Assembly: GCF_905171765.1 (NCBI RefSeq)
Contig: NC_053391.1
Location: 110,582,644 to 110,646,643 of the forward strand
DNA length: 64,000 nt
Origin: Bufo bufo
Lineage: Eukaryota > Chordata > Amphibia > Anura > Bufonidae
Reading direction: 5' to 3'
Part shown: piece after piece, positions 31,900 through 44,390 of the stretch
Layout: every line of letters starts with the position of its first letter
Numbering within the stretch: the first letter of the stretch is position 1
Translations under genes and position numbers: made by a program
Notes under the pieces: generated by a model
The model's input: the letters and a program-made list of their open reading frames with translations, nothing else
Databases searched by the model: none
Told to the model about the DNA's origin: nothing

Positions 31900-32046
31900 C
31901 AGGTGTGCTCAACCTGCGGCCCTCCAGCTGTTGTAAAACTACAACTCCCACAATGCCCTGCTGCAGGCTAATAGCTGTAGGCTGTTCGGGCATGCTGGGA
32001 GTTGTAGTTTTTCAACAGCTTGAGGGCCGCAGGTTGAGCATGCCTG
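31900..32046. mobile_element. fold-back hAT MITE upstream of host exon
   Basis: CAGGTGTGCTCAACCTGCGG at the left folds onto CCGCAGGTTGAGCATGCCTG at the right. 8-bp duplication ATCTAAAG (31892-31899, 32047-32054). It ends 91 nt before the exon. Confidence 0.93.
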
Positions 32047-32137
32047 ATCTAAAGGATGTAATTACTGCCTCAGTTTACAAGGACTCCACAGTTACATTCT
32101 ACTTATCAAAGGCTTTCTCTTTCTGTCATTTCATAAG

Positions 32138-32325
32138 GATAATCCTATCTTATCAAATGAAAGCACCACCAACCTGCGAGGTACTAAACGGCTCAGCAAA
32201 AGCAATATTGACATCTCAGGAGTTTTGGACAATGAAGAACCCAGGCCTCCTTTACTGAGGAAACAGAGCGATTCTTCTACTTATGACTGTGATACCATAA
32301 CACAACACCATGCCTTCCTGTCTAG
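32138..32325 (+). CDS. PITPNM2/3: host exon, PITPNM/Nir-family protein (linker before DDHD core)
   Basis: 188-nt exon with a pyrimidine-rich acceptor (TTTCTGTCATTTCATAAG ending at 32137) and a consensus donor GTAAGT at 32326. It is open in phase 0 for 62 codons, ending AG, which completes to Ser with the first base of the next exon. The protein includes KRLSKSNIDISGVLDNEEP, then PPLLRKQSDSSTYDC and TQHHAFLS. These are hallmark words of membrane-associated phosphatidylinositol-transfer proteins (PITPNM/Nir), which move PI and phosphatidic acid at ER-plasma membrane contacts. The region lies just before or within the start of the DDHD domain. I favour PITPNM3 or PITPNM2 but cannot separate them from two exons. 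Flanking MITEs are close on both sides. Confidence 0.88.
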
Positions 32326-32354
32326 GTAAGTATATGTTTTGCGGTATCCTATGT

Positions 32355-32511
32355 CAGTGATGACTAACCTCTGGCACTCCAGCTGTGGTCAAACTACAAC
32401 TCCCAGCATGCCCCATTCATTTCTATGGAGTTCTGAGAACAGCCAAGCAAGTGTGCATCTTGGGAGTTGTAGTTTTACCGCAGCTGGAGTGCCGGAGGTT
32501 AGCCATCACAG
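32355..32511. mobile_element. fold-back hAT MITE downstream of host exon
   Basis: Starts CAGTGATGACTAACCTCTGG and ends in its complement near 32511. Flanking 8-mers TCCTATGT and GCCTATAT match 6 of 8, an eroded duplication. It starts 29 nt after the exon. Confidence 0.85.
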
Positions 32512-32739
32512 GCCTATATCCTGCTGACCAGCTTTGTTTGAATGGAGATTTACCTGTATATCAGGTTATTGTATTTTATGTATTTCCGAATACATCAAAC
32601 ATTAATGGCATCATCATTCACTTTGCAAGCAGGAACATTTCTGAACTGGATCTGGAGTGCTAGTGGGAAATCAAATGATGTGCCTTTTATATGCAGGATT
32701 CATCACCAGAGTGCACCTTCTACTACATGCAGGAATGTA

Positions 32740-33980
32740 GCTATAAGAAACTGGCCTGGACAAAAATGATAGTACCCCTAAAAAAAGCTTGAAAATAATT
32801 TGACTATAGGGACATGTTAAACTAAGGTGTGTCCTGTCATTAGAATCACAGGTGTCTTCAAACTTGTAATCAGTCAGTCTGCTTCTTTCAAGGGTGAAAA
32901 GCAGTCAGTGTACTGTTTGGTATCGTGGTGTGTACTACACTGAACATGAACCAAGGAAAGCTAAGGAGAGAGATGTCTCAGAAAGAAAATTATAGACAAA
33001 CATGTTAAAGGTAAAGGTTATATGACCATCTCCAAAAAGCTTGATGTTCCTGTTACTACAGTTGCACATATTCAGAAGTTTAAAGTCTACGGGTCTGTAG
33101 CCAACCTCCCTGGACATGGTCGCATCAATTTGATGACAAATTAAAGAGATGGATATTATGAATGGTAACCAAAGAGCTCAGAACAACTTTCAAATAGGTT
33201 AAAGGTGAACTCCAAGGTCAAGGTACATCAGTGTCAGATAGCACCATCCATCGCTGTCTTAGCCAAAGTGGACTTAATGGAAAACCACTGTTGGAAGCAA
33301 ATCATAAAAAAGCGAGACTGGAATTTGCCAAAGAGCATATTGAAAGCCGAACAGCTTCTGGGAGAATGTCCTTTGGACAGATGAGACAAATCTGGAGCTT
33401 TTTTTTTTTTGACAAGTCAAATCAGCTCTATGTTAACAGACACAAAAATGAAGCACACAAAGAAAATTTCACCTACTGTGAAGCATAGAGGAAGTTTGGT
33501 TTTGCTTTAGGGCTGTTTTGCTGTATCTGACACAGGATGTCTTGAATCTGTGCAGGATAAAATAAAATCTCGAGAGTATTAAGGCATTCTGGAGTGAAAT
33601 GTGCTGCCCAGTGTCAAAAGCGTGGTTTGAGTTGCAGGTCATGGGACCTCCAACAGGATAATGACCCAAACATCCAATGGCTAAAAACATCCAAGAATGG
33701 CTAAGAGCAAAGCATTTGACTATTCTGAAGTGGCCTTGTATGAGCTTGGAACTAAATCCTATTGAGCATCTCTGGATGGAGCTGAAACATGAAGGCACCC
33801 TACAAACCTGAGACAGCTGGAGCAGTTTCCTCATGAGGAAACACAATACCTGTGGACAGATGCAGAAGTCTCAATAAGAGTTACAGAAATTGGCTGATGG
33901 CAGTGATTGCCTCAAAAGATTGTGCAACAAATATTAGGGGTACCATCATTTTTGCCCAGGCCAGTTTCATAAGTTTTTTT
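32740..33980 (+). pseudogene. Tc1/mariner transposon relic in the intron
   Basis: Terminal inverted repeats AAACTGGCCTGGACAAAAAT (32748 on) and ATTTTTGCCCAGGCCAGTTT (33947-33966). Inside, + strand pieces show a helix-turn-helix N-terminus, WTDETNLELFF near 33375, LQQDNDPN near 33648 and [13 protein letters not shown] near 33750. The three catalytic acids are recognisable, but frameshifts and lost residues kill the gene. Confidence 0.88.
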
Positions 33981-34039
33981 TTTTTTTTTATAAATTATTT
34001 GGTTAAAACACAGTTCAAAAGAAATATCTGATTTTCATA

Positions 34040-35090
34040 AAATTTGTATTTATTATTACTTTTGTCAGTTACAAGTTATTTCAGTGACCATTGTGGGTTT
34101 TTCATTCTTTAATGGAATGGTATCAATTTTGTCCACATATGCATTGCCATACATGGAAAACATTGCCTAACAATTTGTGTGGTGTGTTTTGACAATGAAA
34201 AAAAAACTTTGAGCTAAAACTACATATTATTGGAAAAATTTAATTTTCATGGACCAATTGTAATGAATTATATGACACACATGTGGGGTCAAAATGCTCA
34301 CTTCATCCCTATAAAAATGTCTTGAGGGGTGTAGATTTCAAAATGTTGTCTTTTGGGGTGGTTTCTTAAGTTTTGGCACCTCATATCCTCTGCAAACCCG
34401 AAGGTGTTTAAAAACATCCTAAAAATATGGGGGCCCTAAAATCCACGTGGTGTACCTTAATTTCTAAGGCTGGTATTTGAGCACCACATATGGGATATTT
34501 CTAAAACTGCAGAATCAGGTCATACATATCAAGTTTTATTTATCTTTTAACACCTGCTATTTAAAAAATGACATTTTAAAATTTTGCTTGCATTTTCCTT
34601 TAATTACTCTGAAACACCTTAAGAACATCATAAGTGCCATTTTGAATGCTTTGATGGGTGACATTTATGGAGTGGTTCATGGTGGGGTTCTAATATATAG
34701 GTCCCTCAAAACCACTTCAGAACTAAATTAGTCCCTAAAATTTGGAAATGTTCTTGAAAATGTGAAAATTGTCGCTAAACTTATAATATCCCCCCAAAAA
34801 ATAAAAGCATCTTTGAAAATGATGCTAACATAAAGTGGAAATATGGTAAATGTTATTTATTAACTATTTTGTTTGTATGACTTAAAAGCAGAGAAATTAA
34901 AATTTAGAAAATTGAAAATGTTTTTAAATAGTTCCATTTTGGATTTTTTTAAAATAAAAGCACAATATATTCACTAAAATTTGCCACTAAGATAAAGTAC
35001 AATGTGTCGCAAAAAAACAAAGTCCTAATTTCTTGAATACGTAAACGCATTACAAAGATATTACCATACAAAATGGCACGTCATATTTGA
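34040..35090. repeat. AT-rich old repeat
   Basis: Contains GAGGGGTGTAGATTTCAAAA, then TTTTGGGGTGGTTTC and GGCACCTCATATCCTCTGCA, words I recognise as a widespread amphibian repeat of unclear class. No ends or coding sequence found. Confidence 0.5.
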
Positions 35091-35208
35091 AATATGGGGT
35101 TGCATCTTCAAATCCAAAACTGGCTGTGTCCTACAAAAGCTGCACTTCAAATTCCCAGTTGACTGTGAATTGTACAATATTTTTATTACAATTTTTCTTG
35201 TATTCCAG

Positions 35209-35381
35209 CATCCATTCGAGTGTCCTGAAGGATGAAATTGACTTCCCCAGAACAGGAAGCTCGAATCTTTGTGAAGAAAACATGGGTCGTTTCGACTTTG
35301 AGGTGTCAGACTTTTTCCTGTTTGGTTCTCCACTGGGCTTGGTATTGGCTATGAGAAGAACGGTTTTGCCTGGACTGGATG
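35209..35381 (+). CDS. PITPNM2/3: host exon, PITPNM/Nir-family DDHD segment
   Basis: 173-nt exon following a strong acceptor (TTTTTCTTGTATTCCAG ending 35208) with donor GTAAGA at 35382. The first base completes the split Ser codon of the previous exon; 57 codons and one base follow. The peptide contains [14 protein letters not shown] and [20 protein letters not shown], then [10 protein letters not shown]. The latter is the conserved [10 protein letters not shown] block of the DDHD domain. Perfect phase continuity and no stops argue for a working gene. The preceding intron is 2,883 bp; the following one exceeds 28 kb if no exon was missed. Confidence 0.92.
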
Positions 35382-36861
35382 GTAAGAATGTTTAGCAATA
35401 TCAGTAATCACTATTCTGCTATAAAAAAAACACTATATAAGTATGGCCAGCACTGGAAACCTGAAGGACTTAGGTGCACCGAGGGTCTAGGCACCACCAA
35501 TTGGTGTACTGAAGCCCTAATTTGCGCAAAGAATCAAAGTATTTTTCTTTCTTTCTTGAGAATGCTGAAATTGATTTGCAGAAGACAGGTATCATTTTAA
35601 TCAGCGGGATTAACCCTGTAAGGAGGTATGCCCGGTTTAATAGGGTTGATCCTTCTGGTGGGTGCTCTTTAACTCATGTATGGCTTATGGGATTGTGGTG
35701 CATATCCCACAACATCTAGCACCCTATGCACATTTTACCTTGCCCCACACTGGGTGCCCTTCCCTCACTCCCACATAACTGTGTGTCCTATCAACATACA
35801 AAAAGTGATTATTCACATATAGAAACACATTGTTCAGTATATTACATTTGTCGTTCCACCTTCAGTTGGCATACATCATGGCTTCCTTAGGACTGCCTGT
35901 AGGCACATGCCTACTGTGGATTTATGTTCAGTATATTTTTCCCTGATGAAGTACCTCTTTGCTTACATCTTTTAGGGACTTTTACTCAGCATAGTTGAAT
36001 AAATAGATGTTAACCAAATCCAGATGAGTTATAGATTTAGTTAGGCCATTTGCTTGATCACCTGTCGCTTGGTTTCTTGTATGTGACTCTTTCATCTCTA
36101 GACACCGTGAGATATCACTGTGACACTGAGAAGTAGATTATGTTACTCTAAGCTATTCCACTCTTGTGAATGTGTCAGACAGTACTGAGCATTTAAATAT
36201 TTCATCTGTATTTAGGTTCTGGTGGAAGAATATTCAGGAAAACACATATATATAACAGCTGCTGCTAACTCTAAAAAGAGTCTATGACATTGGCAGTAAC
36301 GCAGCCCATGAAATAGCAATTTTGGAGCATCATCTCTCCAAACTCTGCATTGTGCCCTTCTGGTTTTCCTCATAAAAATGTATGACTAAATGGACAATTG
36401 GGTGTGATACTGCTACAATGGGTCTTAAAGGGGGGAACTGTTCTATGTGTAGCTTCGATAAGGAATGGAATATTACCTTGACTGTATGTGATATAAAAAT
36501 ATGTTGAAGTCTTTTTATCTAAGACCCCCAAAGCCTGGTCCTCTTGTATTTTTCATAAGTTTGCCTGAACATCATGAAACTTTGCGATAAGTTGAGGTAT
36601 TGTTTAGCATTTCTGTTTTGCATTTCTTATAAAGAACAGTGTCCTATATGACCATCAGGCCCTCTCTCTTGCAACCAGTTTTTGAAATTGATTTAGGCCA
36701 TGGGATCTAGATACCACTGGTTAAAAACCTGGAATGGTGGTTTCAAAAGCATAGCCAACACCATTAGTTCATCTGTTCACACAAATTTAGAGCTTGCCTC
36801 AGTTCAAGCAATGTATTCATAATATACATAAACCTTATTGTGATCTTTATCCAGAACAACA
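35382..36861 (+). other. intron, unassigned
   Basis: No repeat boundary or exon recognised. I looked for the next DDHD exon here without success. Confidence 0.5.
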
Positions 36862-36865
36862 TTAA

Positions 36866-37231
36866 AGGAGTAAAGATAGTTTAACTGATGACCTGGGGGT
36901 TTTTGACAGCTGGGATTCCCCCCCAATCGGCTGTTTGAGAAGGCACCAGTGCTCGCAGTAGCATCGCAACCTTCTTGGAGCTTTTCCTAGACCATGTGAT
37001 GCCACATTCATTGGTCAAATTACCTAGGTGCAGCTCAGCCCCATTGAAGTGAATGGGGCTGAGCTGTGATGCCAAGCAAAGTCGCTATACAACACACAGT
37101 GCTATGCTTGGTGAGCTGAGAGAAGGCTGCGGAGCTACTGCAAGTGCGGTTGCCTTCTCAAATAGCTGATTGGTCGGGGCCCTGGGTATCAAACCCCCAC
37201 CGATCAGATAAAAAAATCTCGGAAAACCTCT
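36866..37231. mobile_element. TTAA-flanked MITE
   Basis: TTAA at 36862-36865 and 37232-37235; ends AGGAGTAAAG and AGAGGTTTTCC on the other strand. The middle GGCTGAGCTG-type and GATCAG-bounded sequence recurs in 43192-43536. Confidence 0.75.
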
Positions 37232-37235
37232 TTAA

Positions 37236-37997
37236 TACTGATCTCTAAATTGTTATTATTCTCCATATTCACATCAGGTGATCTTCTATGCCTACTAGTA
37301 GTTTCCATTTGTTTTAGTAAAGACACAAAAAAATATTTCTTTACTGTCAAGTTCTCGGCAAATTTGTTCACATCCAGAATAACTGAAAAGACATTATAAT
37401 TATTTATGGGTGAAAAAGTCAGATATCTGTTTAGAAGAGAGATTTGAGCTTTCGTCAATATATAGCAAAGAATCTGATAATCTGTTGTAAATGGTTGACT
37501 GGTTCAATGAGGTATTTGTGTCAGTAAAACTAACACAATTACAACATTTTTTACTACGCCTTTTGTGCAGACTGGATTTAGCTTCAGTTACATCCTGTTT
37601 AATCCAAGAATATACTCTGTCCATTTACAATCATCACAGTCTCTCTTGAATTTATTTAGTTTGGTCTCCTTGATAGCATTTTCCATTTTGAATATATTAT
37701 ACTTTGATCTTTAACTAGTCCAATTCTTTTAATGGCTCCAACTCAATATAATCAGGTAATGAATGTTGCAAAGATTTATTTTGTGGATTGTTGATAGGAA
37801 ATAATATGTCTTAAATAGAAGTCTGTTAATATAATATTTCATTTTATTTTAAGTTCCTATAAAAAACTGATTAGGCATTTTTAGGCCCCGAGGAATCAGT
37901 TTCATCTATGTAAGACTTCAACGTGTTAAAAGCCCAACACAGTTTCAGCATTTTGGTCATAAGGGATTTCGCCTGGTTCATTAGGGAAACCAGTTCC
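37236..37997 (+). other. intron, unassigned
   Basis: AT-rich, nothing recognised. Confidence 0.5.
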
Positions 37998-38576
37998 TGT
38001 GATATCTAGAGTAGTTGGAAAGAACAGGCCTGGAAACTAGGGTAAAGGAGAAGGTCACCTCCTAGAACAACCCTAATCCAAGTCCTGACTAACTATCAGT
38101 ATGAACTGACCTCGATGGTAGGAAAGTTCATACATAGGAACCTAGAGCCTTAAAACACCCTGTAGGGCCCTGGTATAGTGACAGGACTTGAAACAACCTA
38201 TTCCTCCACCAGAAGGATGAACAGGAGTCTCCCTCAGACCTAGATAAAAAGACAGGGAAATACAACAAACAAAATACAAATAGAAGACGACACTTAACTT
38301 CACGTGGAGCAAAGTCAGCGCCAGGAGCTCAATCGAGATCCAAAAACCAGCTAGACCAGAGTTCAGAAACTGAAGCTATAAACTGCACCCCCAGAAGGGG
38401 TAAGCAGTAATAAAAAGGGGAGGTTAAATGACCATACCAAGAACACCTGAGGCAAGGGGTGTGGTCATTACCAAAACAACACAGACACAAATGATCCACA
38501 AGGAACCAGTCAGATTGACCCACGTGTTGCCAGGCTCTCTGATCTTCTGGCACCTGACATGGGAGCATTCATGACA
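37998..38576 (-). mobile_element. solo Ty3-type LTR, minus orientation
   Basis: On the minus strand it runs from TGTCATGAATGC to GATATCACA and aligns with the LTR at 10963-11591 through several blocks. No internal region follows, so it is a solo LTR. The target duplication was not clear. Confidence 0.7.
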
Positions 38577-39225
38577 CAGGCATATTGATGTCTTATTGAT
38601 AAAATGTTCAGTGTTATTGTTCATCCATGAAAGAGTCCACACAAAGAAACCCTGCAGTTGGCTTATATGTAAGCCACAATACACATTAGATCAGGGGTGG
38701 AAAACCGTGGTCTGCAGGCCTCAAGTGGTCCACATAGCCATGGTTCGTGGCAACCATCCTACTAAAGAGGAACCGATAGCTTGTCTGTTTGGTTATCTGT
38801 AGTTGTAAGCTCAGCGCCGAATGGCCCAATATAAAAGCTCCTATAATCTAGCAGGAACAAGTTGAGTCCCTGGCAGTCAATGATAGTGGGTACCCCGAAG
38901 AGAAGACAGAAATTGTTTATTACTGCTTTTATCACTGCCTTCTCCTTTCTCCTGTACAAAGTGCTTAATGAGTGCTATGCTATGAATAGAGGAAACAGCA
39001 TAGAGGAAGCATGATTGCTGGGGGAGCATTGGCTGCCCAAATTACAGTGGGAAAAGTAAAAAAAAAGGTATCCCGCAGTTTTTTTTTTTTATGATTTCTT
39101 GGGGGACATATTATTTATCAAAAATAAATGTAAAAACTATAATAAAATACAAAGAAAATAAAAAAAAAAAAAAAATAAAAATGCACATGCCAAATGAAAA
39201 CAGCACCACTATAGCCCCGTCTATG
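38577..39225 (+). other. intron, unassigned, with A-rich tracts
   Basis: Contains homopolymer and A-rich low-complexity DNA (39055-39180). No gene. Confidence 0.5.
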
Positions 39226-39229
39226 TGAG

Positions 39230-39800
39230 ACAATGCATTTTAACATATGTTTCGCCCTATAAAACGCACCTAGGTTTTAGAGGAGGAAAATAAGAAAATA
39301 TTTTTCATCAGACCTCAGATCAGACCAACAATCAGACCCCCAATGGTAATCAGACCCCCAGTGTTTCTTAGGCCTCATATCAGACCCCCAGTGTTGATCA
39401 GACCCCCAGTGTTTCTAAGATCTCATATCAGACCCCAAAACAGACCCCCAGTGTGTCTCAGACCTCAAATCAGATTTCTCACATCTAATATTAAAAAAAA
39501 ATCTAGTTATCTCCTGCTCCAGACAACACTATCACCTGGGAGATCTGTTTCCTGCCGCACTGTACTGCGACCTAATGTCAATCTGTGTGAGGTCATATAG
39601 TTCACCGATGTCCTCACCCTGTGTTTAGCGTGTGACGCTGGCAGATAAAGACCAGGGAGAGGTGAGTACAGAGCCAGCACAGGGAGCGCTGTATTCACCG
39701 GTCCCTGGTCCTGCTCTACTAATGACCGCTTCCATAATGGAAGCAGTTGTTAGTATTCGCCCCATAAGACGCACAGCCATTTTCCCCCTACTTTTGGGAG
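39230..39800. repeat. repeat with CAGACCCCCAGTG minisatellite
   Basis: Bounded by direct copies of TTCGCCC(T/C)ATAA(A/G)ACGCAC at 39250 and 39757. The inside has about ten CAGACCCC-type units (39310-39480) and the shared hairpin at 39718-39754. Superfamily not determined. Confidence 0.55.
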
Positions 39801-39927
39801 ACACACACTAGCGAACAGAAATGTCTCAAAAATAATTTTGGTAGTCAAACAAATAAAAAAGTTACAAACCATTAAAGGTCATCTGTCAGCACATGTGTAC
39901 TTATGAAACGAGCTGACCTGTTGGCAT

Positions 39928-40310
39928 TAGTGATGAGCGGCAGGGGCAATATTTGAATTTGCGATATTTTACTAATATTTTGTAGAATATTCATTGAATA
40001 TTCGCGAATTTGAATATTTGTTATATTCTATATCCTTTTTTTTACTCGAAAATTGGCAAGGTAATGATCGCGTAATATGCGAATATTATGTGATCAATAC
40101 AGGCGTGGGTCAAAAGCTAATATATAACACTATAGAATATAGTGCTATATATTAGTTTTTAGAATATTCGTCATTTTTTCCATCTGAACACATGATTGGC
40201 CCAAAAGTAGTTTAAACAGGGAGGAATCATTCATGACTTCAGATGGAAAAAAATCCAATATAGTGCTATATATTAGTTTTTTAGAATATTCGTTAATATA
40301 TAGCTACCCA
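39928..40310. repeat. hAT-like end (TAGTGATGAGCGG)
   Basis: The TAGTGATGAGCGG terminus followed by AATATTCG-rich sequence matches 28858-29739 in style. Two copies of a segment with TATAGTGCTATATATTAG are seen. The other end was not located. Confidence 0.5.
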
Positions 40311-40486
40311 GGTATTCACCAGTTAACCCCCTATACAGGGATCTGGACTTTACTGCAAATAAAACACCAGGCAGCTACCTTATGGAGTAGTCTCAGTTCG
40401 AGTGACTACTCACCCACTAGGATCAGGAGACACCAGTGCAGGGCACCTAGGGATAAGACAACAACTGTAGTCAGGGACAGGCCGAG

Positions 40487-41632
40487 CAGGGATGGACACA
40501 GACAGCAGAGAGCCCTTGGCAAAGAATGTGTCTTGGCCCCCCTTTTCCTGAGTGTTTTGGGGTGCACCTATCCATTATGCTGCCAGAAGTAAAAATTTAA
40601 ATGGTGCCCCCCCATGCCAAATTCTCAACTTAACCCCTTCCCTCCAGCCCTACTGTTAGACATACTAGGAAACCATTACATAAAGCACCACGAACATACA
40701 GGAGAATACAATGCACGTACCTCTTACATCCAGTGATGTCTTCTCTGATTTACACATTCTCTTTCCTCATCTTCTCTATTCAGACCAGACCACCATGATA
40801 ACTTCTTTCAGCCATCTCTTTTCTCTGCAGAGTTTAACAAAAAGACAATAAAAAAAATAACAATAACAAACTAGCAAAATAAAAATAACTGTGCCGAGGA
40901 GTTAGTATAGTGTATCCATGCCCCCCAAAAATAATTGCGCTAACCTGATACTTTGCCAGGGTGCCCGCCACAGTAGTAATGCTCCCCAAAGTCCCACCAA
41001 TAGAAATGATTATCTGCTAGAGTGCACTCAGTGTTAACAGTGCCCCCAATAGTAATAATGTCCCTATTGTGCCCCAAAAGTAATAATGCCCCCATAGTGC
41101 CCATACAAGTAATCATGTTCCCTATAGTCCCCCAGTAGTAATAAATCTCCTTACAATGTGTGCCAGTAGAAAAATGCCCCCTTATAATGTGCATTAGTAC
41201 AAAAATATAATGTGTGACAATACAAAAATATCCCCCTTCCTTTCAGATCAGACCCCCATATCAGACCTCAAATCAAACCGCCATATCAGATCCTCAAACA
41301 CTCATTTCAGATCCTCAGACCTCCTTAGCAGATCCTCACACCCCCTTATCAGATTCTCAGACCCTCATATAAGATTCTCAGACCCCCATATCTTGAGGTC
41401 AGACCCCCATATCGATACTCAGACCTCCATATCAGATGCTCAGACCTCCAAATCAGATGCTCAGACCCCCATATCAGATACTCAGACCCCCACAGCTTTT
41501 CTCTCCCTTGCCTCCTGCAGACTAGTGAGCGCTTCCATAATGGAACCGCTCACTAGTTTTCAAGAATTGGCCCCTCCCATACTGGGCCCCTGTGCAGCTG
41601 AACTTGCTGCACAGGTAGTATGTTCACCCCTG
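40487..41632. mobile_element. non-autonomous hAT element, 1.15 kb
   Basis: Ends CAGGGATGGACA and, on the other strand, CAGGGGTGAACA. Duplications AGGCCGAG (40479-40486) and AGGCTGAG (41633-41640) match 7 of 8. It contains CAGACCTCCATATC-type minisatellite units and the shared hairpin 41521-41557. Confidence 0.8.
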
Positions 41633-43191
41633 AGGCTGAGGTCACGGCAGGCAGAGTTAATGCAATTCGATAAACAGGCTCAGGTCAGGTAGGGCAGCTC
41701 AGAATCAGAACAGAGAAAAGGTGGAGGTCAGGTAAATGGAACAGGCAAATGAACACAGCATATGCCCTACAGGCAGAGAGGGTCATTGTGGGCAGGAAGC
41801 AGGCCTGAACCTGCATGGAAGGAGCGCTGCAACTCCGACAGCCAGGACCACCAGGCAGGAAGAGAAAGAAGCCGGCGGGACCAAGCCATTGGAGTTCTGC
41901 AGTTAAAGATTAGATGAGCAAGGTGGACTGCTGCCATAATATTAACGTTATGTGACTATTTTATGTATTTAAAAAAAAGAAGAAAAAAAAGGGTGGATGG
42001 TTTTCTGGATATCATTTTTTAGATGTAATTTTCTGAAGCAACTCCATATATTCTCCTGGCTTTCCTCTTTGTTTGAATTTTTAGGAGGGCAGACAGTATT
42101 ACTTATCTCTCACAGTCAGGCCATCACTTTGGCCAGAGAAGAGGGATGGCTGAATTAGAGCATCACACATTACACTAATCAAAGTGATGCTCTTCTATAG
42201 GCATCTTTATTTAGGCCTATAAAGAGAACAATAACGCTGTCATACTGTTTCTCAATTCGACACCTACTATTATAATGAGGATTAGCTTGCAAGTAGCATC
42301 TTTCCTTACAGCAGCAGTAAACTGGCAATGGATTACCTATTTATTTAGGTGGTTTGATGAGTTGTATGTTACAGCTACAGAAGGACAATGTTTTGCATTT
42401 TATTTTCAATGGCATAATACTGCTAAAATGAAAAATAAAAATTGTCCAAAATTAGCAAAAAAAAAGTTTTTTATGAATTTTGAATTAAAAAAATTATTTT
42501 CTGATGAAATGTGTCCCTTTAATGGGAACTCCCGAGAGATTTTCCTTCACTGTAAATTTTTACCCTCCTATTTTACACTTTTTTCTTCTGTGACTCAACA
42601 GTCATCTATTGGAAAAACATAGTACATTGTAGTATTGAATTCCAATGACAAAAACAAAGCACTAGACTATTAAACCTATGCTCAACATTATAGTATACCT
42701 ATGAAACACATGGCTTCTTTAAGAGTATGGTATGTTTCATCTTTAAGAACCAAGAGGAAAAGTGCAGCCCATCTAAACTTATTATGGTTTATTTTTCTGC
42801 CCTGAGTAGTACAGATTACTCCGATTATCCTTGATGGATACATAAAATGATTCCATAGCTCTAGGTTTTTGAAGTCTATACTACAGCACAAACAACTTGT
42901 CAATAATTGTACGCTACATAGCTACTAATGGTAGATTGATTTCACTAAAGCAAAAATATGTGTTCTAGAATTTACAGAGATCCTGTGTGATTTATGAAAG
43001 TATACAGTGGATGATCAATCATTTCTATATATAAAAAAAAGGTATACGACTCATGTATAAAATGATATTCTTTGTTGTACGTGGTAGTCTTTAACATGTG
43101 TCATAAAATAATCTAATAAGAAAAAAGTGGAAAATAGCCATGTACTGTAGCTCTGATATGTACAAATCAGCGAACTTCCATTTCATGAGTA
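41633..43191 (+). other. intron, unassigned
   Basis: The first 300 bp continue old LTR-like sequence (AGGTCAGG, AGGCAGAG words); the rest is AT-rich without features. Confidence 0.45.
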
Positions 43192-43536
43192 AAGGGGTTC
43201 TTTAGAATATACATATTGATGACCTATCCTCAGGATAAGAAATCAATATCAGATTGGCGGGGGTCTGAATTCTGGGATCAGCTGTACAAAGAGGCCTCAT
43301 CACTCTGTGAGCATCTAGTCCTCTTTCTAAGCCACGTGACATCACATTCTTAGGTCACATGGCTTAGGTGCAGCTCAGCCCTATTCAAGTGAAGGGCTGA
43401 GCAGCAATACCAAGCACAGCCGCTATACAATGTACGGCACTTGTGCTTGTTAAGGTGCGAGGAGGCTGCGGCACTCAAGGGGAGCACTCCTTATCTTGAG
43501 GATAAGTCATCAATATGTAAATCCTGGAAAACTCCT
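43192..43536. mobile_element. TTAA-type MITE
   Basis: Begins AAGGGGTTCTTTAG after a mutated GTAA and ends AAAACTCCTTTAA (TTAA 43537-43540). Interior GGCTGAGC and GATCAGCTG segments are shared with 36866-37231. Confidence 0.65.
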
Positions 43537-43540
43537 TTAA

Positions 43541-44390
43541 ATGACTGAACAGTGCAGCTAAATCACTGCCAGAAGATACTCGGGGGATGAAACAAATGAT
43601 GATTGCAATACTAAGAAAATTACTACTTCGGTTCTCTTGTTATTTTAGTGGAATTAAATGTAGAAATGAATTAGTATCTGTAGCAGCAAATGATCTCTAA
43701 ATCTGCATTTTGTACACAGTGGATATAGCCTAGTTATTAATTTTATTTCAGCTTCAATAAATTCCCCTGTGAAAAGGTAGAATTTCACATAGTTTGCCTA
43801 GTTAGTGGTCTGCTTCATTAAATGTTTTCCAGAGTCTACTTCTAGAGGTCTGCACTCTTTTAAGACATACTGCACATTGAAAAAAAAAAATATCTACTAA
43901 ATAACCTCGACAGCAATTTTATTAAAGTATCCTAATGAATAGTTGAGATGAGCATTATGTAAATTCAATTAAAATCCTGTTTCTTTTCCCACTGAATTCA
44001 ATTTTATCAGATTCTCACCTGGTTAATAAGTGTTTAATGGTAGCTGCAAAAAGTTAATGAAATCAAATTCTAATGTGAAATATGTTTTCTTACACCTATT
44101 AAAATTAAATCTTACTGGTTAAAGAAGTATCAGCCTGACACTAATTAACAAGATTAACTAAATATAATATAATATAATAAATCCATGAAATAATCGTTTC
44201 TTTTTGTAAGTGTTGAATTTACAACGTATAACTGCTGTGGATTGTATGTGTAGTTGGTATTTCTGAGTACTTTATTACAAAGAGCTATAGAAGAACACAT
44301 AGGTATCTAAATAAGAATAATACGATGACATGCAAATGCAAACATAGGCACAAACTTAAATTTCCCCGTACTTTAAGCTTTATTTCCCCG
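43541..44390 (+). other. intron, unassigned
   Basis: AT-rich, no feature recognised. Confidence 0.5.

Noticed and set aside
42275..42622. 115-codon open frame with an AG-preceded start, considered as the next PITPNM exon
   Set aside because: The peptide is low in conserved-type residues, shows no DDHD or LNS2 motif, and lacks a matching phase and donor.
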